Positions 1 to 4,935 of a stretch of 5,021 nt of DNA are shown piece after piece. This stretch comes from JAUXIQ01 sp030620925 [NCBI: Nitrospinota bacterium]. GTDB taxonomy: Bacteria > JAUXIQ01. Position 1 is the stretch's first letter. Each line of letters opens with the position of its first letter. The position numbers and the translations under genes were made by a program. The notes below the pieces were generated by a model. It was not told the DNA's origin. It worked only from the letters and a program-made list of their open reading frames with translations, and did not search any database. Where the stretch lies: assembly GCA_030620925.1 (NCBI GenBank), contig JAUXIQ010000188.1:1-5021 (forward strand), written 5' to 3'.

Positions 1-20
1 TTTTCTCAGCCGAATTCCAG

Positions 21-35
21 AATTCAGGCTGAATT
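21..35. promoter_or_regulatory. Perfect 7-bp dyad upstream of yebC, possible operator
   Basis: AATTCAG, one central G, then CTGAATT form a perfect odd palindrome about 30 bases upstream of the candidate -35 box. It overlaps a larger imperfect inverted repeat at 6-32 (TCAGCCGAATT and AATTC-A-GGCTGA around CCAG, one bulged A). Neither repeat is followed by a T-run on either strand, so an intrinsic terminator is unlikely. A dimeric regulator site is possible, but nothing identifies the protein. Its presence is directly seen and its function is inferred. Confidence 0.35.
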
Positions 36-64
36 TAAGAGTAACTTTCTCAAAGGGGTTTAAC

Positions 65-93
65 TTTACAGGTAATTCCATCTATGCTATCTT
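65..93 (+). promoter_or_regulatory. Candidate sigma-70-type promoter with extended -10 for the yebC-ruvCAB operon
   Basis: TTTACA at 65-70 differs from the TTGACA consensus at one base. After a 17-base spacer comes TATCTT at 88-93, which shares four of six bases with TATAAT. It is immediately preceded by TGC, which gives an extended -10 element. Transcription would start near base 100 and leave a leader of about 60 bases before the yebC ATG. This start would fall after the GTG at 96, which argues against that codon being used. The match is good for a position upstream of the first gene, but it is untested. Confidence 0.45.
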
Positions 94-150
94 AAGTGGC
101 AGGAGTCTTCCGAAGGGATGCTCGTTATGAATACGTAGCTACTCCACATC

Positions 151-156
151 AGGAGG
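151..156 (+). promoter_or_regulatory. Ribosome binding site that fixes the yebC start
   Basis: A full AGGAGG stands five bases before the ATG at 162. The frame is open back to a GTG at 96, but that start would add 22 residues that are not part of the family. The family N-terminus MSGHSKW begins exactly at the ATG served by this site. Confidence 0.9.
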
Positions 157-161
157 CGGTA

Positions 162-917
162 ATGTCGGGACATTCCAAATGGTCGAGCATCAAACATAAA
201 AAAGCAGCGGTGGACGCCAAGCGGGGTAAACTATTCACCAAGATTATCAAGGAAATATCCGTTGCGGCCCGCCTGGGTGGTGGAGATCAGAATTCAAACC
301 CTCGCCTTCGTACAGCCGTGCAAAACGCAAAAGCCGCCAACATGCCTCAAGACAACATCCAGAGGGCCATCAAGAAGGGCACAGGCGAGCTCCCGGGCGT
401 CTCTTACGAAGAGGCCAGGTTCGAGGGCTATGGCCCTGGAGGAGTAGCCATCCTGGTGGATATTCTGACCGATAACAAGAACCGCTCGGTAGCGGATATA
501 AGGCACATATTCTCCCGCAACGGAGGGAACCTGGGAGAACCCGGCTGCGTGGCATGGATGTTCGATAAAAAGGGGTTGATCCTCATAGAAGAGGATGAGG
601 ATATAGATGAAGACGTGGTAATGGATGCGGCTATAGAGGCAGGGGCGGAAGACATAATAAAAGAGGATGATACCTTCGAAATCACCACCGAGACGGAGAA
701 GCTGGAATCGGTCAAAAACGCCCTGGAGAAAAAGGGCCTCACCCTGTCTGTGGCCGAAGTGAGCATGGTGCCTCAGAGCACCATTAAATTAGAAGGAAAA
801 ACTGCACAGCATATCCTCAAGCTCATGGATGCACTTGAGGACCACGAAGACGTTCAGCAAGCATACGCGAACTTCGACATCCCTGACGAAGTCATGCAGG
901 AAGCAGAGGCCCAATGA
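162..917 (+). CDS. yebC: YebC/PmpR/TACO1-family protein
   Basis: This 251-residue protein matches the usual family length of about 240-250. Family hallmarks run in order: [14 protein letters not shown] at 1-14, [10 protein letters not shown] at 18-27, [20 protein letters not shown] at about 55-74, EGYGPGG at 88-94 and the DNKNR to GGNLG segment at 104-125. The long acidic stretch at 143-170 and the VPQ at 204-206 also fit the three-domain YebC fold. The protein is cytosolic. The family was first described as DNA-binding regulators (PmpR in Pseudomonas). More recent studies of bacterial YebC and mitochondrial TACO1 point to a role in translating proline-rich stretches, so the annotation as a transcription factor should be held loosely. 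The start is set by AGGAGG at 151-156. The gene lies 10 bases before ruvC and is almost certainly in the same transcript. The yebC-ruvC linkage is common across bacteria. Confidence 0.96.
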   Translation: MSGHSKWSSIKHKKAAVDAKRGKLFTKIIKEISVAARLGGGDQNSNPRLRTAVQNAKAANMPQDNIQRAIKKGTGELPGVSYEEARFEGYGPGGVAILVDILTDNKNRSVADIRHIFSRNGGNLGEPGCVAWMFDKKGLILIEEDEDIDEDVVMDAAIEAGAEDIIKEDDTFEITTETEKLESVKNALEKKGLTLSVAEVSMVPQSTIKLEGKTAQHILKLMDALEDHEDVQQAYANFDIPDEVMQEAEAQ

Positions 918-927
918 GGGGTACCCC
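916..927 (+). promoter_or_regulatory. ruvC ribosome binding site within a 10-bp palindrome
   Basis: GAGGGG at 916-921 overlaps the yebC stop codon and lies six bases before the ruvC ATG. The stretch GGGGTACCCC at 918-927 is a perfect palindrome. As RNA it could fold into a small GGG/CCC stem with a GTAC loop that partly hides the site. Passage of ribosomes finishing yebC would open it, which is consistent with translational coupling. The same 10-mer occurs again inside ruvB at 2782-2791. Confidence 0.7.
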
Positions 928-1452
928 ATGCGGGTATTAGGCATCGACCCCGGAACCATTCGCACAGGATACGGAGTTGTCTCAGACCAGGGAGAATCTC
1001 TCAAAGCATTGGATTGGGGGGTTATCAAGACCTCCTCAAGACAACCTCTCTCTCAACGACTCAAAACCATCTATCAGGAACTGAAAAAGGTCATTGAAGC
1101 GCACCAGCCCGAGGTAGTCTCCGTTGAAGATATATTTATAGCCAAGAACGTCAAATCCGCGCTCAAGCTGGGCCATGCTCGCGGAGCGGCCATCCTGGCC
1201 GCCAGCAATATGGGAATCAGGGTAGAAGAATATACCGCCTTACAGATTAAGCAGGCCATCGTGGGATACGGTCGGGCGGAGAAAGAGCAGGTGAGCAGAA
1301 TGGTCTGCACACTTCTCGGCTTATCCTCGACCATAGAAGAAAGTGATGCCGCCGACGCTCTGGCGGCCGCCATTTGCCACATCCATTCCGCGGCCATGGT
1401 GAACGTCCACCTTGCGGAAAAGACTCAAAATCGGGCGCGGAATTATAAATGA
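928..1452 (+). CDS. ruvC: Crossover junction endodeoxyribonuclease RuvC
   Basis: RuvC is the dimeric RNase H-fold nuclease that makes paired, symmetric nicks in Holliday junctions within the RuvABC resolvasome. The protein has 174 residues, as expected (E. coli has 173). The four acidic metal ligands are in place: D7 in GIDPGT, E67 in VEDIFIAKN, and D140 and D143 in SDAADALAAAICH. These correspond to E. coli D7, E66, D138 and D141. The conserved SALKLGHARGA segment at 77-87 and the GYGRAEKEQV loop at 113-122 are also present. An upstream in-frame ATG at 829 would add 33 residues running over the end of yebC. The ATG at 928 is preferred because it has its own binding site and gives the canonical MRVLGIDPG start. 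The stop overlaps the ruvA start by 4 bases. Nothing suggests loss of function. Confidence 0.98.
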   Translation: MRVLGIDPGTIRTGYGVVSDQGESLKALDWGVIKTSSRQPLSQRLKTIYQELKKVIEAHQPEVVSVEDIFIAKNVKSALKLGHARGAAILAASNMGIRVEEYTALQIKQAIVGYGRAEKEQVSRMVCTLLGLSSTIEESDAADALAAAICHIHSAAMVNVHLAEKTQNRARNYK

Positions 1453-2048
1453 TAGCCAGAATAACGGGAAAATTAGCTGAGAAAAACCCTGATAGGGCCA
1501 TCGTAGACGTTAACGGCGTGGGATATCTAATTTACGTCCCCCTTTCCACATATTATCTCCTTCCCAAACCGGGACAGACGGTGACCCTTCACACCTATAC
1601 CCACGTTCGGGAGGATGCCCTGGTGCTTTACGGTTTCAAGGCTCCGGACGAGCTGGAGAGCTTCCAGCTTCTTATAGGAGTTACCAATATAGGGCCTAAA
1701 CTGGCGTTGAACATCCTGAGCGGAATCTCGGTTAAAGACTTACGAAAAGCCATCGTCGACTCCGACATTGTAAAACTTCACTCGGTGCCCGGCGTGGGGC
1801 CCAAGACGGCGGAGCGTATAACCTTCGAACTGAGAGATAAAATGGGATTCCCCGCCCTGGAGGAAGAAGCGGAGGCCGGAGCAACGCCCATGACCAGAAT
1901 AGACGAGGAAGCCGTTTCAGCCCTCATCAACCTCGGATATACGCCGCCGGTGGCGGAAAGCGCAGTGGCGCTGGCTGCAAAGTCCGCGGGAAACGGAGCA
2001 GAGCTCAAAGAGCTGATAAAGGAGTCGCTTAAAATTCTCTCCGGTTGA
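1449..2048 (+). CDS. ruvA: Holliday junction branch migration complex subunit RuvA
   Basis: RuvA binds four-way junctions as a tetramer and loads the RuvB motor rings. The protein has 199 residues (E. coli 203). Domain I (about 1-63) is the OB fold and carries the acidic pin, E55-D56 in THVREDALVLYGF, at the same numbers as in E. coli. Domain II has two helix-hairpin-helix motifs, VTNIGPKLALNIL at 78-90 and VPGVGPKTAERI at 113-124. A flexible acidic linker (about 135-150) leads to the RuvB-binding domain III at 152-199, with the NLGYTPPVAESAV signature. The ATG overlaps the ruvC stop (ATGA), and no strong binding site precedes it, so translation is probably coupled to ruvC. The order C-A-B with this overlap is common outside the Enterobacteria. 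It ends in TGA, 84 bases before ruvB. Confidence 0.98.
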   Translation: MIARITGKLAEKNPDRAIVDVNGVGYLIYVPLSTYYLLPKPGQTVTLHTYTHVREDALVLYGFKAPDELESFQLLIGVTNIGPKLALNILSGISVKDLRKAIVDSDIVKLHSVPGVGPKTAERITFELRDKMGFPALEEEAEAGATPMTRIDEEAVSALINLGYTPPVAESAVALAAKSAGNGAELKELIKESLKILSG

Positions 2049-2132
2049 TGTTTTAACAGGAGGAAACCCGGCTTTTCGCTTCATATGAAAAGGCGTGTGT
2101 TTTCGCTTTTCCACTGGAAAAAGGGATAGGTT
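2049..2132 (+). other. ruvA-ruvB spacer with orphan SD, small repeats and hairpins
   Basis: This 84-base gap is unusual between two otherwise tightly packed genes. It holds AGGAGGAAA at 2058-2066, a strong Shine-Dalgarno with no start codon at normal distance. The palindrome TTCATATGAA at 2080-2089 lies in the loop region of a CTTTTC/GAAAAG inverted repeat (2072-2077 and 2087-2092). A second stem, TTTTCC (2107-2112) with GGAAAA (2116-2121), abuts the ruvB binding site. The 9-mer TTTTCGCTT occurs at 2073-2081 and again at 2100-2108. Neither hairpin is followed by a T-run, so no intrinsic terminator is claimed. A regulatory leader for ruvB is possible but not shown. Confidence 0.4.
2085..2129 (+). 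CDS. Possible 14-codon leader ORF in frame with ruvB (speculative)
   Basis: ATG at 2085 opens a 14-residue basic peptide, MKRRVFSLFHWKKG, that ends in TAG at 2127-2129. Only three bases separate this stop from the ruvB TTG, and both lie in the same frame. The nearest strong binding site, AGGAGG at 2058-2063, is 21 bases upstream, which is too far for normal initiation. It could be a translation-coupling leader, a remnant of a longer ruvB N-terminus, or chance. I favour chance or coupling, with low confidence. Confidence 0.15.
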   Translation: MKRRVFSLFHWKKG

Positions 2133-2135
2133 TTG
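2122..2135 (+). promoter_or_regulatory. ruvB ribosome binding site and TTG start
   Basis: AGGG at 2122-2125 lies seven bases before the TTG at 2133-2135. There is no ATG or GTG in frame near the expected N-terminus, and the frame is closed by TAG six bases upstream of the TTG. TTG is therefore the only reasonable start that keeps the full family N-terminus. Confidence 0.75.
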
Positions 2136-3182
2136 GAGGAAGAAGAGAGGATAGTCAATCCTGAGCTTAAGTCCGGCGAGCTGGAATATGAAACGGGGCT
2201 CAGGCCCACCAGGTTTGCGGAATACGTGGGGCAATCCAAGGTGGTGGAAAACCTCAAGATTTTCATCACCGCCGCCAGGGAAAGGGCTGAGCCGCTGGAC
2301 CACGTTCTCTTCTACGGCCCCCCCGGGCTGGGCAAGACCACCATGGCTAACATCATGAGCGGCGAGCTGGAGGTGAACATCAAGAGCACCTCCGGGCCTG
2401 CACTGGAGCGCCCCGGCGATCTGGCGGCCATACTCACAAACCTCAAAGACAAAGACATCTTCTTCATCGATGAGATACACCGCTTGAACCGCGTGGTGGA
2501 AGAAGTGCTCTACCCCGCCATGGAAGATTTCAAATTCGATATAGTCATTGGCAAAGGGCCCAGCGCCCGAATAATAAAGCTCGACCTGCCCAGGTTTACC
2601 CTGATAGGGGCCACCACCAGAGCCGGTTTAATCACCTCACCACTGAGGGATCGGTTCGGCGTGGTATTTCGGCTGGATTTCTACTCCGACGCGGATATAG
2701 AAACCATCATCAAAAGGTCCTCACGCATACTCAAGGTGGAGGTAGACGGTGAAGGGGCCTGTGAACTGGCTCGCCGCTCGCGGGGTACCCCGCGAGTCGC
2801 CAACAGGCTGCTCAGACGCGTGAGGGATTACGCCCAGGTTAAAGCGGACGGCGCAGTAACGGGGGACATCGTCAGGCATGCCCTGGACATGTTGGATGTG
2901 GACACCGAGGGGCTCGACACCCTGGACCGCAAACTCCTCACCACCATAATAGAGAAGTTCAACGGCGGCCCCGTGGGTATAGAAACCCTGGCAGCAGCCT
3001 TACAGGATGACAAGGAGACCCTCGAAGACGTATCCGAACCTTTCCTGCTTCAGAAGGGGTCCCTGGACCGCACTCCCCGCGGCAGAAAAGCCACACCGCT
3101 CGCTTACAGGCATCTGGGCATCGAGTTAAAAAATTCGGAAAACCCGCCCTCCCCGGCTAAAGAACAGCAAAAGCTCTGGTAA
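2133..3182 (+). CDS. ruvB: Holliday junction branch migration ATPase RuvB
   Basis: RuvB is the hexameric AAA+ motor that pumps DNA through the RuvA-bound junction. Of 349 residues, about 1-180 form the large ATPase domain, with Walker [10 protein letters not shown] (62-70, K68), Walker B IFFIDEIH (109-116, D113), sensor 1 GATTR (159-163) and the arginine finger within LRDRFG (171-176, R174). About 181-255 form the small domain with the sensor 2 motif RGTPR (217-221). The rest is the winged helix, with [13 protein letters not shown] (275-287) and RTPRGR (313-318). Several key residues carry the same numbers as in E. coli, which supports the TTG start. A non-conserved tail (about 333-349, ending KLW) makes it slightly longer than the 336 residues of E. 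coli. No key residue is missing. Two oddities at DNA level are a run of seven C in the Walker A codons and a 20-bp palindrome in the sensor 2 codons. Confidence 0.98.
   Translation: MEEEERIVNPELKSGELEYETGLRPTRFAEYVGQSKVVENLKIFITAARERAEPLDHVLFYGPPGLGKTTMANIMSGELEVNIKSTSGPALERPGDLAAILTNLKDKDIFFIDEIHRLNRVVEEVLYPAMEDFKFDIVIGKGPSARIIKLDLPRFTLIGATTRAGLITSPLRDRFGVVFRLDFYSDADIETIIKRSSRILKVEVDGEGACELARRSRGTPRVANRLLRRVRDYAQVKADGAVTGDIVRHALDMLDVDTEGLDTLDRKLLTTIIEKFNGGPVGIETLAAALQDDKETLEDVSEPFLLQKGSLDRTPRGRKATPLAYRHLGIELKNSENPPSPAKEQQKLW
2777..2796. repeat. Perfect 20-bp GC-rich palindrome inside ruvB
   Basis: The half-site CTCGCGGGGT is followed directly by its exact reverse complement. It covers the codons for residues 215-222, around the sensor 2 RGTPR motif. 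In the mRNA it could form an eight-base-pair, nearly all-GC stem with a GTAC loop. The core GGGGTACCCC is identical to the palindrome at the ruvC ribosome binding site (918-927). The protein motif itself is conserved, so the palindrome may come from codon choice alone. Confidence 0.9.
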
Positions 3183-3324
3183 CGGATATTCAGCCTGCAA
3201 TCGGGCCTGAACTACGAGTCCCTCATGGAGAACCGCTGCGCTTTTCAGGCAGGGTCTTCGTGCGATTCATTGCACGGGGGTATAAATTAGAGAGAAACAG
3301 GTAACGGATAAGCGGAGTCAGGAA
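3183..3324 (+). other. ruvB-DUF2905 spacer
   Basis: No convincing gene lies in these 142 bases. Visible structure: a hairpin at 3189-3211 (TTCAGCC with GG-C-CTGAA, one bulge), a CGTGC/GCACG stem at 3259-3276, a -10-like TATAAAT at 3281-3287, and the second copy of the 11-mer GGTAACGGATA (3300-3310; first copy at 3178-3188 across the ruvB stop). A 21-codon ORF at 3225-3290 has no ribosome binding site and is not called. The hairpins lack T-runs, so readthrough from ruvB into the next gene is likely. Confidence 0.5.
3257..3286 (+). promoter_or_regulatory. Weak internal promoter candidate before the DUF2905 gene
   Basis: TATAAA at 3281-3286 matches the -10 consensus at five of six positions and lies about 40 bases before the DUF2905 start. 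The -35 candidate TTCGTG at 3257-3262 (18-base spacer) is poor. It could supply extra transcription of the DUF2905-queA pair independently of ruvB. The evidence is the -10 alone. Confidence 0.22.
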
Positions 3325-3549
3325 GTGGAAGGATTAAGTCCGATGGGAAAGGTGCTGGTGGTTGTGGGGCTGATAATAGTCTGCATCGGCCTGGTAATCA
3401 TGTTCGGCAATAAAATTCCCCTTCTGGGGAGGCTTCCCGGAGATATACATATCCAGAAAAAAGATTTTTCCTTCTATTTCCCCATCACCACCTCTATCAT
3501 AATCAGCATCATCCTGACTATTGTATTTACGCTCTTTTCGAGAAAATAG
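3325..3549 (+). CDS. DUF2905 family small membrane protein, function unknown
   Basis: This 74-residue protein has two predicted membrane helices, about 9-27 and 54-71. A conserved connecting segment, IPLLGRLPGDIHI at 31-43, ends in FSFYFP at 48-53. The LGRLPGDI...FYFP pattern is the signature of the DUF2905 family, whose members usually have about 65-75 residues and sit next to ruvB or queA in many bacteria. No catalytic residues are evident and no function is known. It probably lies in the cytoplasmic membrane. Two starts are possible. GTG at 3325 has GGAG seven bases upstream. ATG at 3343 has AAGGA nine bases upstream and would give 68 residues. I prefer GTG because residues 4-8, LSPMG, resemble the family N-terminus, but this is not certain. 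queA follows after 24 bases, so the two are probably cotranscribed. Confidence 0.85.
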   Translation: MEGLSPMGKVLVVVGLIIVCIGLVIMFGNKIPLLGRLPGDIHIQKKDFSFYFPITTSIIISIILTIVFTLFSRK

Positions 3550-3573
3550 CGCACATCAATCCGGTTAAGAGCC

Positions 3574-4626
3574 ATGAGACTCTCCGATTTCGATTATTAC
3601 CTGCCGCCCTCACTCATCGCCCAGCATCCCGCCCCGCGGCGAGACAGCTCGCGACTGCTCGTCCTGAATCGGCGGGAAGACTCATTAACCCACGAGCGTT
3701 TCTTCGATATAGTCAAATACCTGAACGCAGGTGACGCGCTGGTGATGAACAACACTAAGGTATCGCCTTCACGCCTCGCGGGCCGCAGGGAGGATACGGG
3801 GGGGGAAACAGAGCTGCTCCTGATGTCCGAATTAAGTGAAGGAAGATGGGAGGCGCTTATTAAGCCCCATAAAAAGGGCCTCGTCGGCGCAACCATCCTG
3901 TTCGGAACAGGCGACCTGAAAGGTGAAGTGCGGGAACTCAAAGAGGGCGGAAGGGGCATAGTCGTCTTAAGCAGTGAAGGGCCTTTAAAGAAAAAGCTCC
4001 AGGAGCATGGCAGGACACCCCTGCCCCCGTATATAAAGCGGGAAAAGGGGAAGGGAACCCTGGAAACGGAAATGATGGACAGGGAACGCTACCAGACAGT
4101 GGTCGCAAGGCACGACGGCTCAATCGCAGCCCCCACGGCCGGGCTGCATTTCTCAATCGAACTGCTCGAAAAATTGTCCGCTCAGGGCGTCAAGGTAGTC
4201 GCCGTTACCCTTCATATCGGTCCGGGGACGTTCATGCCCGTTCGCAGAGAGGACGTCCTCTCCCACAAAATGGAGGAGGAATACTTTTATTTGAGCAGTC
4301 AAAGCGCCGAGGAGATAAACAGGGTGCGGGAAGCCGGCGGCAGAGTGGTCTGTGTGGGCAGCACCGCCGCCAGAACCCTGGAGGCCTGCTCCAGAAGCGA
4401 CGGCACAATTGAGCCCACGAGCGGCACCTCGAATCTTTTTATCTATCCGGGGTACGAATTCAAGGCCGTGGACGCGCTTATAACCAACTTCCACCTGCCT
4501 AAATCCACGCTCTTGTTACTCGTCTGCGCTTTCGCCGGGCGTGAACGAACGCTGTCCACTTACAAGGAAGCGGTTACCAAAGGGTATCGTTTCTACAGCT
4601 ACGGCGACGCTATGATGATCATCTGA
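3574..4626 (+). CDS. queA: S-adenosylmethionine:tRNA ribosyltransferase-isomerase QueA
   Basis: QueA transfers and isomerises the ribosyl group of S-adenosylmethionine onto 7-aminomethyl-7-deazaguanine in tRNA, giving epoxyqueuosine at wobble position 34 of GUN-anticodon tRNAs. The 350 residues match the family length. Motifs in order: MRLSDFDYYLP at the N-terminus, NNTKVSPSRL (59-68), GRTPLPPYIKR (146-156), RYQTVVARHDGSIAAPTAGLHF (about 172-193), VTLHIGPGTF (211-220), VGSTAARTLE (261-270), DALITNFHLPKSTLLLLV (300-317) and YRFYSYGDAM (338-347). The ATG gives the canonical start, but its binding site is weak (AAGAG at 3567-3571), so it may be coupled to the DUF2905 gene. A run of eight G at 3798-3805 encodes part of T75-G76-G77. 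The partner tgt and a QueG- or QueH-type reductase are not in the window. Nothing suggests loss of function. Confidence 0.98.
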   Translation: MRLSDFDYYLPPSLIAQHPAPRRDSSRLLVLNRREDSLTHERFFDIVKYLNAGDALVMNNTKVSPSRLAGRREDTGGETELLLMSELSEGRWEALIKPHKKGLVGATILFGTGDLKGEVRELKEGGRGIVVLSSEGPLKKKLQEHGRTPLPPYIKREKGKGTLETEMMDRERYQTVVARHDGSIAAPTAGLHFSIELLEKLSAQGVKVVAVTLHIGPGTFMPVRREDVLSHKMEEEYFYLSSQSAEEINRVREAGGRVVCVGSTAARTLEACSRSDGTIEPTSGTSNLFIYPGYEFKAVDALITNFHLPKSTLLLLVCAFAGRERTLSTYKEAVTKGYRFYSYGDAMMII

Positions 4627-4649
4627 ATCCCGCCTCTCAAAGGACAGCG

Positions 4650-4694
4650 ATGAGCAGTGTTGATGGTCAGTGTGCCTTCTTTATAACGTTATAA
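4650..4694 (+). CDS. Possible 14-codon ORF after queA (speculative)
   Basis: ATG at 4650 has a good binding site, AAAGGA at 4639-4644, five bases upstream. It encodes MSSVDGQCAFFITL, with TAA at 4692-4694. It begins 23 bases after the queA stop. The stop falls inside the right arm of the palindrome at 4680-4695. I do not recognise the peptide. Past the TAA the same frame runs 27 more codons to the TAA at 4776-4778, so a decayed small gene is another reading. Chance remains likely at this length. Confidence 0.18.
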   Translation: MSSVDGQCAFFITL

Positions 4695-4695
4695 A
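4680..4695. repeat. Perfect 16-bp AT-rich palindrome
   Basis: The half-site TTTATAAC is followed by its exact reverse complement. Allowing a two-base bulge, CCTT at 4675-4678 and AAGG at 4695-4698 extend the pairing. It is not followed by a T-run. It could be a regulator binding site or an RNA hairpin that covers the AAAGG binding site of the next short ORF. A related interrupted dyad, ATAAC-C-GTTAT, lies at 4993-5003. Confidence 0.75.
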
Positions 4696-4704
4696 AGGTC
4701 CTCT

Positions 4705-4734
4705 ATGACGCTCAAAGAGTTCTCACCAGAGTGA
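4705..4734 (+). CDS. Possible 9-codon ORF after the palindrome (speculative)
   Basis: ATG at 4705 follows AAAGG (4694-4698) by six bases and encodes MTLKEFSPE before TGA. The binding site overlaps the right arm of the palindrome at 4680-4695, so folding would hide it. I do not recognise the peptide, and it is too short to separate from chance. It is listed because its binding site and its placement relative to the palindrome are suggestive of a leader. Confidence 0.12.
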   Translation: MTLKEFSPE

Positions 4735-4904
4735 TTAAGAATTCCCCATCGAGAGCACCTCCCTTTTATCGTGAATAACAACCCTTTATTATGCGGCGGG
4801 AAAACCCTGCGCGAAACCCGGACCGACCTCTTCCGGATCAGGCCAGAGAAGAAGTTTATTCAACCTATTCAAGGGATTACACCGATAACCCGTGTATTTT
4901 GCAA

Positions 4905-4935
4905 TTAACATTCTGCGATTTACTGTCGATATACT
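4905..4935 (+). promoter_or_regulatory. Weak promoter candidate for a gene beyond the window
   Basis: TTAACA at 4905-4910 and TATACT at 4930-4935 each differ from consensus at one base, but the 19-base spacer is longer than usual. The surroundings are AT-rich, so chance matches are expected. It would read toward the right edge, where a GGAG at 5014-5017 may precede a start codon. Confidence 0.25.

Noticed and set aside
2-130. Open frame from the left edge, possible end of an upstream gene
   Set aside because: The roughly 42 open codons are not unlikely by chance. The stretch contains the promoter candidate and dyad, and the peptide shows no recognisable features.
118-138. Six-codon ORF in the yebC leader
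   Set aside because: It is very short, its only spaced binding site is 12 bases away, and AGGAGG for yebC lies downstream.
96-161. 22-residue N-terminal extension of YebC from a GTG at 96
   Set aside because: It lies upstream of the likely transcription start, has no family similarity, and the ATG at 162 has a perfect AGGAGG and the canonical MSGHSKW start.
428-766. 112-residue antisense ORF, serine-rich
   Set aside because: The serine-rich composition is the antisense image of the acidic stretch of YebC.
829-927. 33-residue N-terminal extension of RuvC
   Set aside because: It overlaps the end of yebC in another frame. The ATG at 928 has its own binding site and gives the family start.
1361-1372. 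12-bp palindrome TGGCGGCCGCCA in ruvC
   Set aside because: About one 12-bp palindrome is expected by chance in 5 kb, and it encodes the conserved alanine-rich end of the active-site helix.
1917-2480. 187-residue antisense ORF across ruvA, the spacer and ruvB
   Set aside because: It is a shadow of strongly coding DNA on the opposite strand, has no recognisable motifs and covers conserved ruvA and ruvB sequence.
3225-3290. 21-codon ORF in the ruvB-DUF2905 spacer
   Set aside because: No ribosome binding site precedes it, and the peptide has no recognisable feature.
3597-3959. 120-residue antisense ORF within queA, and similar antisense ORFs at 1074-1397 and 4153-4494
   Set aside because: They lie entirely inside conserved genes and show no independent coding evidence.
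4735-4763. Antisense start with a perfect GGGAGG-type binding site (ATG at 4749, minus strand)
   Set aside because: The frame stops after four codons, or seven from an upstream GTG. It is too short to call.
4793-4836. Two GC-containing hairpins as a queA terminator
   Set aside because: Neither stem is followed by a T-run on either strand, and the first has bulges. They are not intrinsic terminators by normal criteria.
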